Below, piece by piece: positions 52,922-62,237 of a stretch of DNA of 64,000 nt. The notes under the pieces were generated by a model. That model did no database searches, was not told where the DNA came from, and saw nothing but the letters and a program-made list of their open reading frames with translations. Location: contig NZ_JADCLL010000004.1 of the NCBI RefSeq assembly GCF_015070375.1, forward strand, positions 1-64,000, given 5' to 3'. The DNA is from Nocardioides kribbensis. GTDB lineage: Bacteria; Actinomycetota; Actinomycetes; Propionibacteriales; Nocardioidaceae. Position 1 is the first letter of the stretch; each line of letters opens with the position of its first letter. A program made the position numbers and the translations under genes.

Positions 52922-53956
52922 TCACGGGGCGGCGGTGGAGGCGCGCTGCACCAGCGAGCAGTCGAGCACCGAGGTCTGGCGCTGCGGGGCGGCTGCCCCG
53001 GCGACGGCCGCCGCCATCGCCTGCAGCAGGAGCCGTACGGCGACCTCCCCGGACTCCTCGAAGGGCTGGTGCACCGTGGACAGGTCGGCGGCGTCGGCGA
53101 CCGGCCCGTCGTCGAAGCCGAGCACGCTCACGTCGTCGGGCACCCGCAGCGCGAGCGCCCGCGCGGCCCGCACGACGCCGAGCGCGAGGTCGTCGAAGTG
53201 GGCCATCACCGCCGTCGGCCGCCCGCCCGGTCCGCCGGCCAGCATCCCGGCCGCGACCTGCTCCGCGGCCGCCGCGGTGCCGAGGCAGGAGACCACCTCG
53301 AGGGTGGCCCCGGACACCTCGGCGACCGCCTCGCGGAAGCCCCCGAGCCGGCGTCGCGCCTGCGACTCGTACTCCGCCTCCTGCCGCTCCAGCACGTAGC
53401 CGAGCCGGCGGTGGCCGAGGTCGAGCAGGTGCTGCGCGGCGGTGCGACCGGCGCCGAAGTCGTCGATGGTCACCACGCTGAAGGCGCCGCTGTCGGCGTC
53501 GACCACGACCACCGGCACGCCGTGGGCCAGCAGCCGCTCCTCGACGACCTGCTCGATCGAGGAGCCCATGACGATCAGCCCGTCGACCGCACCGCGCACG
53601 GGGATGCTCGCCAGCAGCGGTGTCGCGGCCGTGGCCGCCGACTCGTGGTCGAAGACCCCGACCTCCAGCTGCTGGCCGGAGGCGCCGCGGAGGATCCCGG
53701 TGAGCCGCTGGAGGTAGGACGGGTAGGCGGTGAAGGGAGCAACGACCCCGATCCGCCCGACCCGCTTGCGGGCCAGGTGCGCCGCGCTCGACTTCGGCAC
53801 GTAGCCCAGCTCGTCGGCGACCGCGAGGACGCGCTCGCGGGTGGGCCGCGCCACCCGCTCGGGCTTGTTGAGCACGTTGGACACCGTCGAGATGCTCACC
53901 GCGGCCTCGCGGGCGACGTCGTAGATCGTCGCGGCGCGACGGGGGGGCCCCGGCAT
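52922..53956 (-). CDS. LacI-family transcriptional regulator
   Basis: A 344-residue repressor with an N-terminal headpiece (TIYDVAREAAVSISTVSNVLN), hinge helix region (SSAAHLARKRVGRIGV) and a periplasmic-binding-protein-like sugar-sensing domain (DGLIVMGSS, DDFGAGRTAAQHLLDLGHRRLGYV, VLGFDDGP). It lies upstream of and on the same strand as the sugar operon and likely binds the operator at 52849. Confidence 0.93.
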   Translation of the reverse strand: MPGPPRRAATIYDVAREAAVSISTVSNVLNKPERVARPTRERVLAVADELGYVPKSSAAHLARKRVGRIGVVAPFTAYPSYLQRLTGILRGASGQQLEVGVFDHESAATAATPLLASIPVRGAVDGLIVMGSSIEQVVEERLLAHGVPVVVVDADSGAFSVVTIDDFGAGRTAAQHLLDLGHRRLGYVLERQEAEYESQARRRLGGFREAVAEVSGATLEVVSCLGTAAAAEQVAAGMLAGGPGGRPTAVMAHFDDLALGVVRAARALALRVPDDVSVLGFDDGPVADAADLSTVHQPFEESGEVAVRLLLQAMAAAVAGAAAPQRQTSVLDCSLVQRASTAAP

Positions 53957-54090
53957 GGGGGGAGGCTACACACCGCCGACCCCCCGGCGTGATCCAGATC
54001 ATCCCGGCCGCGCGTGACGATCGCGCAGGTCGGTGCGACTACCTGGTGTTCGCATCCACGAACGACCCACCACACCGAGGAGGAACCATC

Positions 54091-54264
54091 ATGGGTATCG
54101 CCGACAAGGCCAAGAACGCCGCTGAGGACGCTCTCGGCAAGGCCAAGGAGGTCGTCGGGGACGTCACCGGCAACGACTCGCTGAAGGCGGAGGGCAAGGC
54201 CGACCAGACCAAGGCCTCGGCCAAGAAGACCGGCGAGGACGTCAAGGACGTCTTCAAGGGCTGA
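54091..54264 (+). CDS. CsbD-like stress protein
   Basis: A 57-residue, Lys/Asp/Glu-rich, mostly helical protein of the CsbD family ([24 protein letters not shown]). Members accumulate under general stress; the molecular role is unknown. A strong GAGGAGG Shine-Dalgarno supports the ATG. The 134-bp upstream gap should hold a stress promoter, but I found no clear sigma-B type hexamers. Confidence 0.85.
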   Translation: MGIADKAKNAAEDALGKAKEVVGDVTGNDSLKAEGKADQTKASAKKTGEDVKDVFKG

Positions 54265-54286
54265 CCCGGGCCTCAGGCCCCCGGGG

Positions 54287-54303
54287 GCCGGTCGACGACC
54301 GGC
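54287..54303 (+). terminator. Hairpin after csbD-like gene
   Basis: Perfect 7-bp stem GCCGGTC-GAC-GACCGGC 22 bp past the stop. The rest of the 54265-54463 gap shows only GC-rich sequence and the aqpZ Shine-Dalgarno (CAGGAGG). Confidence 0.5.
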
Positions 54304-54463
54304 GCGCCGCGTGACGCTCCCCCGCACTCCTCACGCCCAGCAGGCGGCTCTCCCGCGACCGGTCCGCGTCGTGCGAGGGCCGCCTGTCGCGCCCCGGACC
54401 GCCGGGGCCCCACTCACCGACCGACCGACGCCACCGCGCGTCACGACCAGGAGGCACGACCCG

Positions 54464-55237
54464 ATGTCCCGCTCGACCACCACCCCGGCCGGCCCGCGCA
54501 CCACTCCCGCACCGGCGCCGCCGCTGCTGCCCGTGCGCCTGGCCGCCGAGACCGTCGGCACCTTCTGGCTCGTGCTGGCCGGTTGCGGCACCGCCGTCCT
54601 GGCCGGTGACGAGGTCGGCTACCTCGGCGTCGCGCTGGCTTTCGGCCTGGCCGTGCTGACGATGGCCTACGCCGTCGGCCACGTCTCGGGCGGCCACTTC
54701 AACCCCGCCGTCAGCCTCGGCCTCGCGGTCGCCCGCCGCTTCGCGTGGCGCGACGTGCCGGCCTACGTCGGCGCCCAATTGGTGGGGGCGAGCGTCGCCG
54801 GGGGCCTGCTCTACGTCATCGCCTCGGGCCGCGAGGGCTTCACCACCGCCGACGGCTTCGCCACCAACGGCTACGGCGACCTGTCGCCGGCCGGCTACAC
54901 CCTGCTCGCCGCCGCGGTCACCGAGGTCGTGCTCACCGCCGTCTTCGTCTTCGTCATCCTCGGCGTCACCGACCGTCGCGCACCTGCCGGCTTCGGCCCC
55001 CTGGCCATCGGCCTCACCCTGACGCTGGTGCACCTGGTCTCGATCCCGGTGACCAACACCTCGGTCAACCCCGCCCGCACCCTGGGCGTGGCCTGGTTCG
55101 ACACCGCCGCCCTCGGCCAGTCCTGGCTCTTCATCGTCGCGCCCCTCGTCGGAGCCGCACTGGCCGGTCTCGCCTACGCCGGCGCCACCGGCGACCGCCA
55201 CGCCGGGGTCGACATCGAGGGCGACACGCGGCACTGA
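54464..55237 (+). CDS. aqpZ: Aquaporin Z-type water channel
   Basis: A 257-residue MIP-family channel with six helices and both NPA loops (HFNPAVS and SVNPART). The Arg after the second NPA, and the small/aromatic selectivity residues typical of AqpZ rather than GlpF, favour a water channel. A polar Thr/Pro lead of about 25 residues precedes helix 1. The ATG at 54464 is placed 8 bp from a CCAGGAGG Shine-Dalgarno. Confidence 0.92.
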   Translation: MSRSTTTPAGPRTTPAPAPPLLPVRLAAETVGTFWLVLAGCGTAVLAGDEVGYLGVALAFGLAVLTMAYAVGHVSGGHFNPAVSLGLAVARRFAWRDVPAYVGAQLVGASVAGGLLYVIASGREGFTTADGFATNGYGDLSPAGYTLLAAAVTEVVLTAVFVFVILGVTDRRAPAGFGPLAIGLTLTLVHLVSIPVTNTSVNPARTLGVAWFDTAALGQSWLFIVAPLVGAALAGLAYAGATGDRHAGVDIEGDTRH

Positions 55238-55266
55238 CCCGCCTCCGGCCCGACGCAGGCCCTCGA

Positions 55267-55279
55267 TTTACGCTGTAAA
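55267..55279. promoter_or_regulatory. TetR-like palindrome upstream of the HTH-less TetR-family gene
   Basis: TTTAC-GCT-GTAAA is a perfect 5-bp inverted repeat in otherwise GC-dense DNA, 27 bp before the GTG of the next gene. TTTAC/GTAAA arms are common in TetR-family operators. Confidence 0.5.
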
Positions 55280-55306
55280 CCACCGAACCAGACCGCAAGG
55301 ACACCC

Positions 55307-55813
55307 GTGGACGACCTGCCCCACCTCCTCGACCGGCTGCGCGCGGAGCGCCGCGCCGACCCGGGCGCGGCGCACTGCTGGCAGGACCACCTCCAGCGGC
55401 TGGCCCACGACCTGCGCCGCGTCGCGCTGGCCCGCCCGGAGGCCTTCGCCACCCTGGCGACGGCCCCCGCGGCGGCGCCGGGGCTGCGCCCGCCGCTGGG
55501 CGACGTCGACTGGGTCGAGGAGGTGCTGGTCGTGCTCGTCGACGGCGGGTTCGACGACGCGGCCGCGGTGGCGGCGTACCGTGCGTTCGTGACCTGCGTG
55601 CTCGGCCACCTGCTGCTCGAGGCCTCGCTGCACGCAGGTGGCCCCGACTCCCCCGCCTTCCCCGGGGTGCCCGGCGACCCCGCGGCCCGGGGTGGCCGGC
55701 CCGTGCTCGACCGCCTCGGCTCCAGCCTGGCCGAGGACCACGACGCCGACGAGTTCGACGACGCCCTCGAGGCCGTCCTGGCCCGGATGGAGGCCCTGCG
55801 TGCCGAGCACTGA
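55307..55813 (+). CDS. TetR-family ligand-binding domain without DNA-binding domain
   Basis: A 168-residue all-helical protein that resembles the C-terminal half of TetR repressors (WQDHLQRLAHDLRRVALARPEAF, then PLGDVDWVEEVLVVLVDGGFDDAAAVAAYRAFVTCVLGHLLLEAS in pattern). The usual N-terminal helix-turn-helix of about 50 residues is absent, and the 69 bp back to aqpZ cannot encode one. It may be a solitary ligand sensor, an antirepressor that pairs with a full regulator, or a decayed repressor. It overlaps the YihY gene by 14 bp. Confidence 0.6.
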   Translation: MDDLPHLLDRLRAERRADPGAAHCWQDHLQRLAHDLRRVALARPEAFATLATAPAAAPGLRPPLGDVDWVEEVLVVLVDGGFDDAAAVAAYRAFVTCVLGHLLLEASLHAGGPDSPAFPGVPGDPAARGGRPVLDRLGSSLAEDHDADEFDDALEAVLARMEALRAEH

Positions 55814-56855
55814 GACCCGCCCCGAGCACACCGAGGACGAGGGCCTGGTCTCCCGGATCGACCGCTTCCAGCAGCGCCACAAGGCCGTGGGCCTGCCCCT
55901 GGCGGTGGTCTACAAGTACGTCGACGACGCGGGCGGCAGCCTGTCGGCGCAGATCACCTACTACGCCTTCGTCTCGCTCTTCCCGCTGCTGCTCCTGGCC
56001 TCGACGATCCTCGGCTTCGTGCTCGTCGGCCACCCCGACCTCCAGGAGCGCCTGCTCGACTCCGCGCTGGCGCAGCTGCCGGCGGTCGGTGACGACCTCC
56101 AGCGCCCCGAGGGCCTCGGCGGCGGCGTGACCGGCATCGTCGTCGGTCTCGGCGGCGCGCTCTACGGCGCGATGGGCGTGGGCCAGGCGGTGCAGAACGC
56201 CGTCAACAACGCCTGGACCGTGCCGCGCAACCAGCGCCCCAACCCCATCGCCGCCCGCGGCCGCAGCCTGGTGCTGCTCGGCGTGATCGGAGCCGACGTG
56301 CTCGCCACCACGGCCGTCGCCGGGATCGTGGGCGCGATCGACGTGCTCGGCCCGCTCTCGTCGGTGGCGATCCTCGTCGGCACCCTGCTCATCCACGCCG
56401 CCGCCTTCTCCTTCGTCTTCCGTTTCGCCACGACCCGTGAGCTGGAGCGGCGCGACGTGCTGCCCGGGGCCTGCGTGGCGGCAGTGGCCTGGCTCGGGCT
56501 CCAGTACGCCGGGGTCGCGCTGGTCGGCGCCTCGAGCGGTGGCGCCAGCGCCACCAACGGCGTCTTCGCCGTCGTGCTGGGTCTGCTCGGCTTCCTCTAC
56601 CTCACCAGCGTGATGCTGGTGCTCTGCCTGGAGCTCAACGTCGTGCTCGTCGACCGCCTCCACCCGCGCACCCTGCTGACGCCCTTCACCGACAACGTCA
56701 CCCTCACCGAGGGCGACGTGCGCTCCTACACCGACCTGGCCAAGGCCCAGCAGCTCAAGGGCTTCCAGCGCGTCGAGGTGGGCTTCGCCACCGAGCACCT
56801 GCCCGACGACCTCCCCGAGGACCTCGGCGACGACAGGTCCTCCGGGCCCGGCTAG
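55800..56855 (+). CDS. YihY/BrkB-family inner-membrane protein (second paralogue)
   Basis: A 351-residue six-helix membrane protein of the YihY family. Family traits: DDAGGSLSAQITYYAFVSLFPLLLL before and in helix 1, NNAWTVPRNQRPN, and LYLTSVMLVLCLELNVVL at the last helix. A soluble C-terminal tail of about 75 residues is acidic. GTG 55800 lies inside the end of the TetR-like gene, so the pair is cotranscribed. Confidence 0.85.
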   Translation: MPSTETRPEHTEDEGLVSRIDRFQQRHKAVGLPLAVVYKYVDDAGGSLSAQITYYAFVSLFPLLLLASTILGFVLVGHPDLQERLLDSALAQLPAVGDDLQRPEGLGGGVTGIVVGLGGALYGAMGVGQAVQNAVNNAWTVPRNQRPNPIAARGRSLVLLGVIGADVLATTAVAGIVGAIDVLGPLSSVAILVGTLLIHAAAFSFVFRFATTRELERRDVLPGACVAAVAWLGLQYAGVALVGASSGGASATNGVFAVVLGLLGFLYLTSVMLVLCLELNVVLVDRLHPRTLLTPFTDNVTLTEGDVRSYTDLAKAQQLKGFQRVEVGFATEHLPDDLPEDLGDDRSSGPG

Positions 56856-56893
56856 GTTCCGGGGGCCACCCCACCGCCGCCCAGGAGGCCGAC

Positions 56894-58189
56894 GTGACCG
56901 CACCCACCGCCGGGACCGCCGGGACCGCCTCGGTCGGCGAGGCCGAGCGCCTGCGCGTGCAGCGGCGCACGATGCGCGTGGTCGTGGCCGGCCAGGTGCT
57001 GGGCGGTGCCGGGCTGGCCGCGGGCGTCACGGTCGGGGCGCTGCTGGCCCAGCAGATGCTCGGCTCCGACGGTCTGGCCGGGCTGCCCGTCGCGCTCTTC
57101 ACCCTCGGCTCGGCGCTCGCGGCGTACGTCGTGGGGCGCACCAGCCAGCGGCTCGGGCGCCGCGTCGGGCTCGCCGCGGGCTTCCTGGCCGGCGGCGCCG
57201 GAGCGGCGGGCATCGTCGTGGCCGCCGCCCTCGACAGCGTCGTGCTGCTGCTCCCGGCCCTGCTGGTCTACGGCGCCGGCACGGCCACCAACCTCCAGGC
57301 GAGGTACGCCGGCACCGACCTGGCCTCCCCCGCCGAGCGCGGCCGCGCGATCAGCACCGCGCTGGTGGCCACCACGGTCGGCGCCGTCGCTGGGCCCAAC
57401 CTCGTCGGGCCGCTGGGCCGCCTCGCCGTCGGGCTCGGTCTGCCCGCCCTGGCCGGGCCGTTCCTGCTCGCCGCGGTGGCCTACTCCGCGGCCGGGGTCG
57501 TGCTGCTCGCCCTGCTGCGACCCGACCCCTTGCTGCTCGCCCGCCGCCTCGACACCGCGCCCGCACCGACCGCGGCCGGTGCGCCGGTCTCCCCCGGCAC
57601 CCGGCCCGGCACCCGCCCCGGCATCCGACCCGACACCCGACCCGGCGCCCACGTCGGCGCCACCGTCATGGTGCTCACCCAGGTCACGATGGTGGCGATC
57701 ATGACGATGACGCCGGTGCACATGCGCGAGCACGGCCACGACCTGGCCGACGTCGGCCTCGTGATCAGCCTGCACATCGCCGCGATGTACCTGCCCTCCC
57801 CGCTCACCGGCCGGCTGGTCGACCGGTGGGGCCGCACGCCGGTGGCGGTGCTCGCCGGCGCGGTGCTGCTGGCCTCCGGGGTCACCGCGGCCCTCGCGCC
57901 CGGCGACTCGCTCGTGCTCACCACCCTGGCCCTGGTGCTGCTCGGCCTGGGCTGGAACCTCGGCCTCATCGCCGGCACGGCCCTCGTGGTCGACGCCACC
58001 GAGCCGGCCACCCGGCCGCGCGTGCAGGGCAGCATCGACGTGCTGGTCGCCCTGGCCGGTGCCACCGGCGGCGTGCTGTCGGGCCTGGTGGTCGGCGCCA
58101 GCAGCTTCGCGACGCTCTCGCTGGGCGGCGGGCTGCTCGCCCTCGCCCTGCTTCCGGCGCTGCGCCGGGCCACCCCGCGACGGGCCTAG
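56894..58189 (+). CDS. MFS transporter
   Basis: A 431-residue major facilitator protein with twelve helices and a central cytoplasmic loop carrying TRPGTRPGIRPDTRPG repeats. The loop 2-3 motif appears as VVGRTSQRLGRRVGLAAG, and the repeat in the second half as LTGRLVDRWGRTPVAVL. Substrate unknown; drug/metabolite efflux is the usual role. It converges on and overlaps by 4 bp the next minus-strand gene. Confidence 0.88.
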   Translation: MTAPTAGTAGTASVGEAERLRVQRRTMRVVVAGQVLGGAGLAAGVTVGALLAQQMLGSDGLAGLPVALFTLGSALAAYVVGRTSQRLGRRVGLAAGFLAGGAGAAGIVVAAALDSVVLLLPALLVYGAGTATNLQARYAGTDLASPAERGRAISTALVATTVGAVAGPNLVGPLGRLAVGLGLPALAGPFLLAAVAYSAAGVVLLALLRPDPLLLARRLDTAPAPTAAGAPVSPGTRPGTRPGIRPDTRPGAHVGATVMVLTQVTMVAIMTMTPVHMREHGHDLADVGLVISLHIAAMYLPSPLTGRLVDRWGRTPVAVLAGAVLLASGVTAALAPGDSLVLTTLALVLLGLGWNLGLIAGTALVVDATEPATRPRVQGSIDVLVALAGATGGVLSGLVVGASSFATLSLGGGLLALALLPALRRATPRRA

Positions 58190-58572
58190 AGGGTCACGTC
58201 GCAGTAGTCGCCGGGACCGACCGGGTCGTGCCACGGCAGGCAGTAGGACCGGTCGGCGACCCAGCCGGTGCCCGCGAGCACCAGCACCGCCACGAGCGGC
58301 ACCGCCGCGGCCAGGGCCAGGTGGGTGGCCGGGCGCAGGCGGCGTACGACGGGGCCGGCGCAGAGCGCGGCCGCCACCAGGAGCAGCGCCCCCTGGAGCA
58401 GCCAGCCGACGACGAGCACGGCGTCGGTCAGACCGCACGACGGCGTCGTCGACGTGCACGCGGTCATGACACCGAAGCCGAGCAGCGCCGACCCGGCTGT
58501 GGCCAGCCCGAGCGTGATCAGCAGCCCGAACGCCTGGAGGGCGGTGCGCAGGAGGATGAAGGAGTAGCTCAT
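58186..58572 (-). CDS. Small four-helix membrane protein, unknown
   Basis: A 128-residue protein with four predicted transmembrane helices and two pairs of Cys in external loops (TACTSTTPSCG and SYCLPWHDPVGPGDYCD) that could form disulfides. I do not recognise the family. Its TAG overlaps the MFS gene's TAG on the opposite strand. Confidence 0.65.
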   Translation of the reverse strand: MSYSFILLRTALQAFGLLITLGLATAGSALLGFGVMTACTSTTPSCGLTDAVLVVGWLLQGALLLVAAALCAGPVVRRLRPATHLALAAAVPLVAVLVLAGTGWVADRSYCLPWHDPVGPGDYCDVTL

Positions 58573-58664
58573 GCCCCAGCCTCGGGGGCGCCGCGCCCCG
58601 GCGCCTGAGCACGCGGGCTCGTCCGACCCCACCCGGATTAGGTCGGCTCGGGGAAGATGGGGCC

Positions 58665-59999
58665 ATGCCCGAACTCCCCCGCAAGGCAGCAGCGCGCACG
58701 GCCCGCCTCGCGGCCCTGCCGCTGGGATACGCCGGACGCAGCGCGCTCGGCTTCGGCAAGCGGATCGGCGGCAAGCCCGCCGAGACCGTCATGTCCGACA
58801 TCCAGCAGCGCACGGCCGAGCAGGTCTTCCGCACCCTGGGCGAGCTCAAGGGCGGGGCCATGAAATTCGGCCAGGCGCTCTCGGTGCTCGAGGCCGCCCT
58901 GCCCGAGGAGCTCGCCGGTCCCTACCGCGCCGAGCTGACCAAGCTCCAGGACTCCGCACCCCCCATGCCGACCCAGACCGTGCGCGACACCATCGCCTCC
59001 GACCTCGGCCCGACCTGGCGCAGCCAGCTGACCTGGCTCGACGGCGGCCCGACGGCGGCCGCCTCGATCGGCCAGGTGCACAAGGGCCGGTGGCACGACG
59101 GGCGCGACGTCGCGGTGAAGGTGCAGTACCCCGGCGCCGGCGACGCCCTGCGCTCCGACCTCAAGCAGCTCTCCCGCCTGGCCCGCACCATCGGGCCGAT
59201 GGTGCCCGGTCTCGACGTCAAGCCGCTCATCGAGGAGATGCAGGCCCGCACCGAGGAGGAGCTCGACTACCGCCTCGAGGCCGAGGCCCAGCGGGCCTTC
59301 GCAGCCGCCTTCCGCGACGACCCCGACATCCTCGTGCCCGACGTGGTGGCCGCCGGCGACACCACCCTGGTCACCGAGTGGCTCGAGTCGACCTCCTCGC
59401 TGGCCAAGGTGATCGCCGAGGGCACCCAGGCCGAGCGCGACCACTACGGCGAGCTCTTCGTGCGCTTCCTCGTGGGTGGGCCGGCGCGCACGGGCATGCT
59501 CCACGCCGACCCCCACCCCGGCAACTTCCGCGTCCTGCCCCGCCGCGACGACGAGCCCGGCGGCATGGGCGTGCTCGACTTCGGCGCCGTCGCCCGGCTG
59601 CCCGAGGGGCGCCTGCCCGAGGCCACCGGCCGGCTCATCCGCATCGCCTCCACCGGCGACGCCGAGGCCCTCATGGAGGGGCTGCGGGGCGAGGGCTTCG
59701 TGCGCGACAAGGTCAGCCTCGACCCCCAGCAGCTGCTCGACTACCTCGCGCCCTTCGTCGAGCCGACCAAGACCGAGCGCTTCCGCTTCACCCGCGCCTG
59801 GATGCAGGAGCAGTTCCAGCGGATCAACAACCCCCGCGACCCCTCCTTCACCGTCGCCATCAAAATCAACCTGCCCCCGTCCTACCTCCTCATCCACCGC
59901 ACCTGGCTGGGCGCGATCGGCATCCTCAGCCAGCTCGAGGCCGAGGTGCCCTTCCGCGAGATCCTCACCGAGTTGATGCCGGGCTTCGCGGAGGGCTGA
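58665..59999 (+). CDS. ABC1/AarF (UbiB/COQ8-like) atypical kinase
   Basis: A 444-residue ABC1-family protein-kinase-like ATPase. The KxGQ motif (GGAMKFGQ) of the N-terminal extension, the Ala-rich nucleotide loop TAAASIGQVHKG, the VAVKVQYPG Lys, and HADPHPGNF/LDFGAVARL catalytic and metal motifs are intact. In other organisms the family supports isoprenoid-quinone synthesis; in actinobacteria the client is unknown. Confidence 0.9.
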   Translation: MPELPRKAAARTARLAALPLGYAGRSALGFGKRIGGKPAETVMSDIQQRTAEQVFRTLGELKGGAMKFGQALSVLEAALPEELAGPYRAELTKLQDSAPPMPTQTVRDTIASDLGPTWRSQLTWLDGGPTAAASIGQVHKGRWHDGRDVAVKVQYPGAGDALRSDLKQLSRLARTIGPMVPGLDVKPLIEEMQARTEEELDYRLEAEAQRAFAAAFRDDPDILVPDVVAAGDTTLVTEWLESTSSLAKVIAEGTQAERDHYGELFVRFLVGGPARTGMLHADPHPGNFRVLPRRDDEPGGMGVLDFGAVARLPEGRLPEATGRLIRIASTGDAEALMEGLRGEGFVRDKVSLDPQQLLDYLAPFVEPTKTERFRFTRAWMQEQFQRINNPRDPSFTVAIKINLPPSYLLIHRTWLGAIGILSQLEAEVPFREILTELMPGFAEG

Positions 60000-60023
60000 G
60001 CCGGGGCATGGTTGGCTGGCCCG

Positions 60024-60569
60024 GTGGACGGTCGATCTCTCGGGAGCGTGGTCGGAGCCGCAGGTGGCGCGCTCTTCGTCTGGAACGCCGCCGGCGACCT
60101 GGCCGCCACCACCTGGCTGCGGGCCGCGGCGGTGGCCCTGCTCGTCCTGACCGTGGGTGCGGCACTGGTCGCCCGACGCGGTCGCGGCGGCCGCAGCGGC
60201 GGGGGCGCGGCACCCCCGCGCAGCGCGCTGCGCACCTACGGCTGGAGCGTCACGCTGATGGCGGTCGCGATCGTCGTCGGGGCGCGCGCGTGGGTGGCCC
60301 TCGACCTCGAGGCGGTGGTGCTGCCCTGGGTGGTGCTCGTCGTGGGCGCCCACTTCCTGCCCTTCGCACGCGCCTTCGGCGCACCCGTCTTCACCCGGCT
60401 CGGCGGCCTGCTGGTGCTGGTCGGCGGCGCCGGCGCGGTGGCGGCGGGCCTGGGCGTCGGGGACGCAGCGCCGGTCGCGGGGCTGCTCGCCGGGCTGGCG
60501 CTGCTCGCCTCCGGCCTCACCGCTGAGGTCCGCGGGCACGACCCGGGCCCCGCCGGCCCCGCGACCTGA
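60024..60569 (+). CDS. Integral membrane protein, unknown
   Basis: A 181-residue hydrophobic protein with about six transmembrane helices (paired around residues 8-50, 75-110 and 125-165), and an Arg/Gly-rich loop at about 55-70. No recognised family. GTG 60024 used; a TTG at 60012 is an alternative. It lies 24 bp past the ABC1-like kinase stop, so cotranscription is likely. Confidence 0.65.
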   Translation: MDGRSLGSVVGAAGGALFVWNAAGDLAATTWLRAAAVALLVLTVGAALVARRGRGGRSGGGAAPPRSALRTYGWSVTLMAVAIVVGARAWVALDLEAVVLPWVVLVVGAHFLPFARAFGAPVFTRLGGLLVLVGGAGAVAAGLGVGDAAPVAGLLAGLALLASGLTAEVRGHDPGPAGPAT

Positions 60570-60582
60570 CCCGCCGGCGCCG

Positions 60583-61110
<528 letters not shown>

Positions 61111-61118
61111 CCGGTCAT

Positions 61119-61163
61119 CCTGCCTGGTCGTCCTGCCTGGTCGTCCTGCCTGGTCGTCCTGCC
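61119..61163. repeat. 13-bp tandem repeat (3.5 copies)
   Basis: The unit CCTGCCTGGTCGT is repeated three times exactly, plus six bases, just upstream of the GNAT start and beyond the end of the FMN-binding-like gene. Likely a slippage-prone spacer; it could alter GNAT promoter spacing. Confidence 0.85.
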
Positions 61164-61169
61164 CCGCGC

Positions 61170-61559
61170 TCAGGTGACCGGCGCGCAGTCGTGGCCGCAG
61201 CCGCCCGCTCCCGGGGCGGGCGGCCCGTCGGCGTGGTCGGCCGGGCGGTGCAGCACCGCGCCGGTGGGCTCGACCCTCACGTCCTCGCCCGTGTCGCCGC
61301 AGGCCGTGGCGGTGCCGTCGACGAGCAGGCTGTGGCCGCGCGGCTCGCGGGGCGGGAAGAGCACGGTCACCGCCTCGTGGGCCGCGAGGTTGGCCAGCGT
61401 GCCGCGCCCGGGGGCACGCACGAGCAGCGTGCCGCCCTCGAGGGTCGGCTCGACCGTCACGGCCTTCACCCCGGCCGAGGTGGAGACGGTCAGCAGGTAG
61501 CCCGCGCCGAAGTCCTCGAGCGCGGCGGCCAGGTCGGCGATCTCCACGGGGATGCTCAT
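61170..61559 (-). CDS. Pyridoxamine 5'-phosphate oxidase-like (PPOX) flavin-binding protein
   Basis: A 129-residue single-domain split-barrel protein. YLLTVSTSAGVKAVTVEP and RGTLANLAAHEAVTVLFPP fit the PPOX fold that binds FMN or F420. The enzymatic substrate is unknown. The C-terminus has a Cys-Gly-His-Asp-Cys motif (GGCGHDCAP) that might bind metal. Same strand as GNAT but separated by the tandem repeat. Confidence 0.75.
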   Translation of the reverse strand: MSIPVEIADLAAALEDFGAGYLLTVSTSAGVKAVTVEPTLEGGTLLVRAPGRGTLANLAAHEAVTVLFPPREPRGHSLLVDGTATACGDTGEDVRVEPTGAVLHRPADHADGPPAPGAGGCGHDCAPVT

Positions 61560-61591
61560 GCCCCGAGCCTAGGCGCTGCCCGCGACCGGGG

Positions 61592-62233
61592 TCAGGCGTC
61601 GACCCAGCGGCGACCGACCTCGCGGGCCGCGAGCGCCCCGGAGCTCAGCTCGGCCAGCGTGGCGTGGAGGGCCGGCTCGCGCTCGGGGGCCACCCCCAGG
61701 CGCAGGGTGACGGCCCCGGCGTACGTCGCCCCGAGGACGCGGGTGCCGCGCGTCCGCAGCTCGCCCTCGATCCGGCCCGCGTCGGCGTGGGGCACGTCGA
61801 CCTCGAGCTCGACGAGCAGCGAGCGGTGCACGACGTCGGCCTCGTCGAGCGCGGCGCGCACGGCGTCGCCGTAGGCGCGCACCAGGCCGCCGGCGCCCAG
61901 CAGCGTGCCGCCGAACCAGCGCGTCACCACCGCGACGACGTCGCTGAGGCCGGCCCCGCGCAGCACCTCGAGCATCGGGGCGCCGGCCGTGCCGGCGGGC
62001 TCGCCGTCGTCGGAGGAGCGCTCCACCGGCTGCGGCGGCGGACCGAGGACGAAGGCGGAGCAGTGGTGCCGTGCGTCGTGGTGGGCACGCCGCTGCCGCT
62101 CGACCACGGCCCGGGCAGCCTCCTCCGCGGCCCCGCCCCCGACGCGCTCCACGACGCACAGGAAGCGCGAGCGCCTCACCTCGGTCTCGACCGCGACCGA
62201 GCCGCGCACCGTCGCGTAGGCCTGGGCGCTCAC
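61592..62233 (-). CDS. YigZ/IMPACT (UPF0029) family protein
   Basis: A 213-residue protein with the UPF0029 signature SDDGEPAGTAGAPMLEVL, RWFGGTLLGAGGLVRAYGDA and a C-terminal DUF1949-like domain. Family members have roles in translation-stress or proline peptidase partner functions; the bacterial role is unclear. Confidence 0.9.
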   Translation of the reverse strand: MSAQAYATVRGSVAVETEVRRSRFLCVVERVGGGAAEEAARAVVERQRRAHHDARHHCSAFVLGPPPQPVERSSDDGEPAGTAGAPMLEVLRGAGLSDVVAVVTRWFGGTLLGAGGLVRAYGDAVRAALDEADVVHRSLLVELEVDVPHADAGRIEGELRTRGTRVLGATYAGAVTLRLGVAPEREPALHATLAELSSGALAAREVGRRWVDA

Positions 62234-62237
62234 GGGC

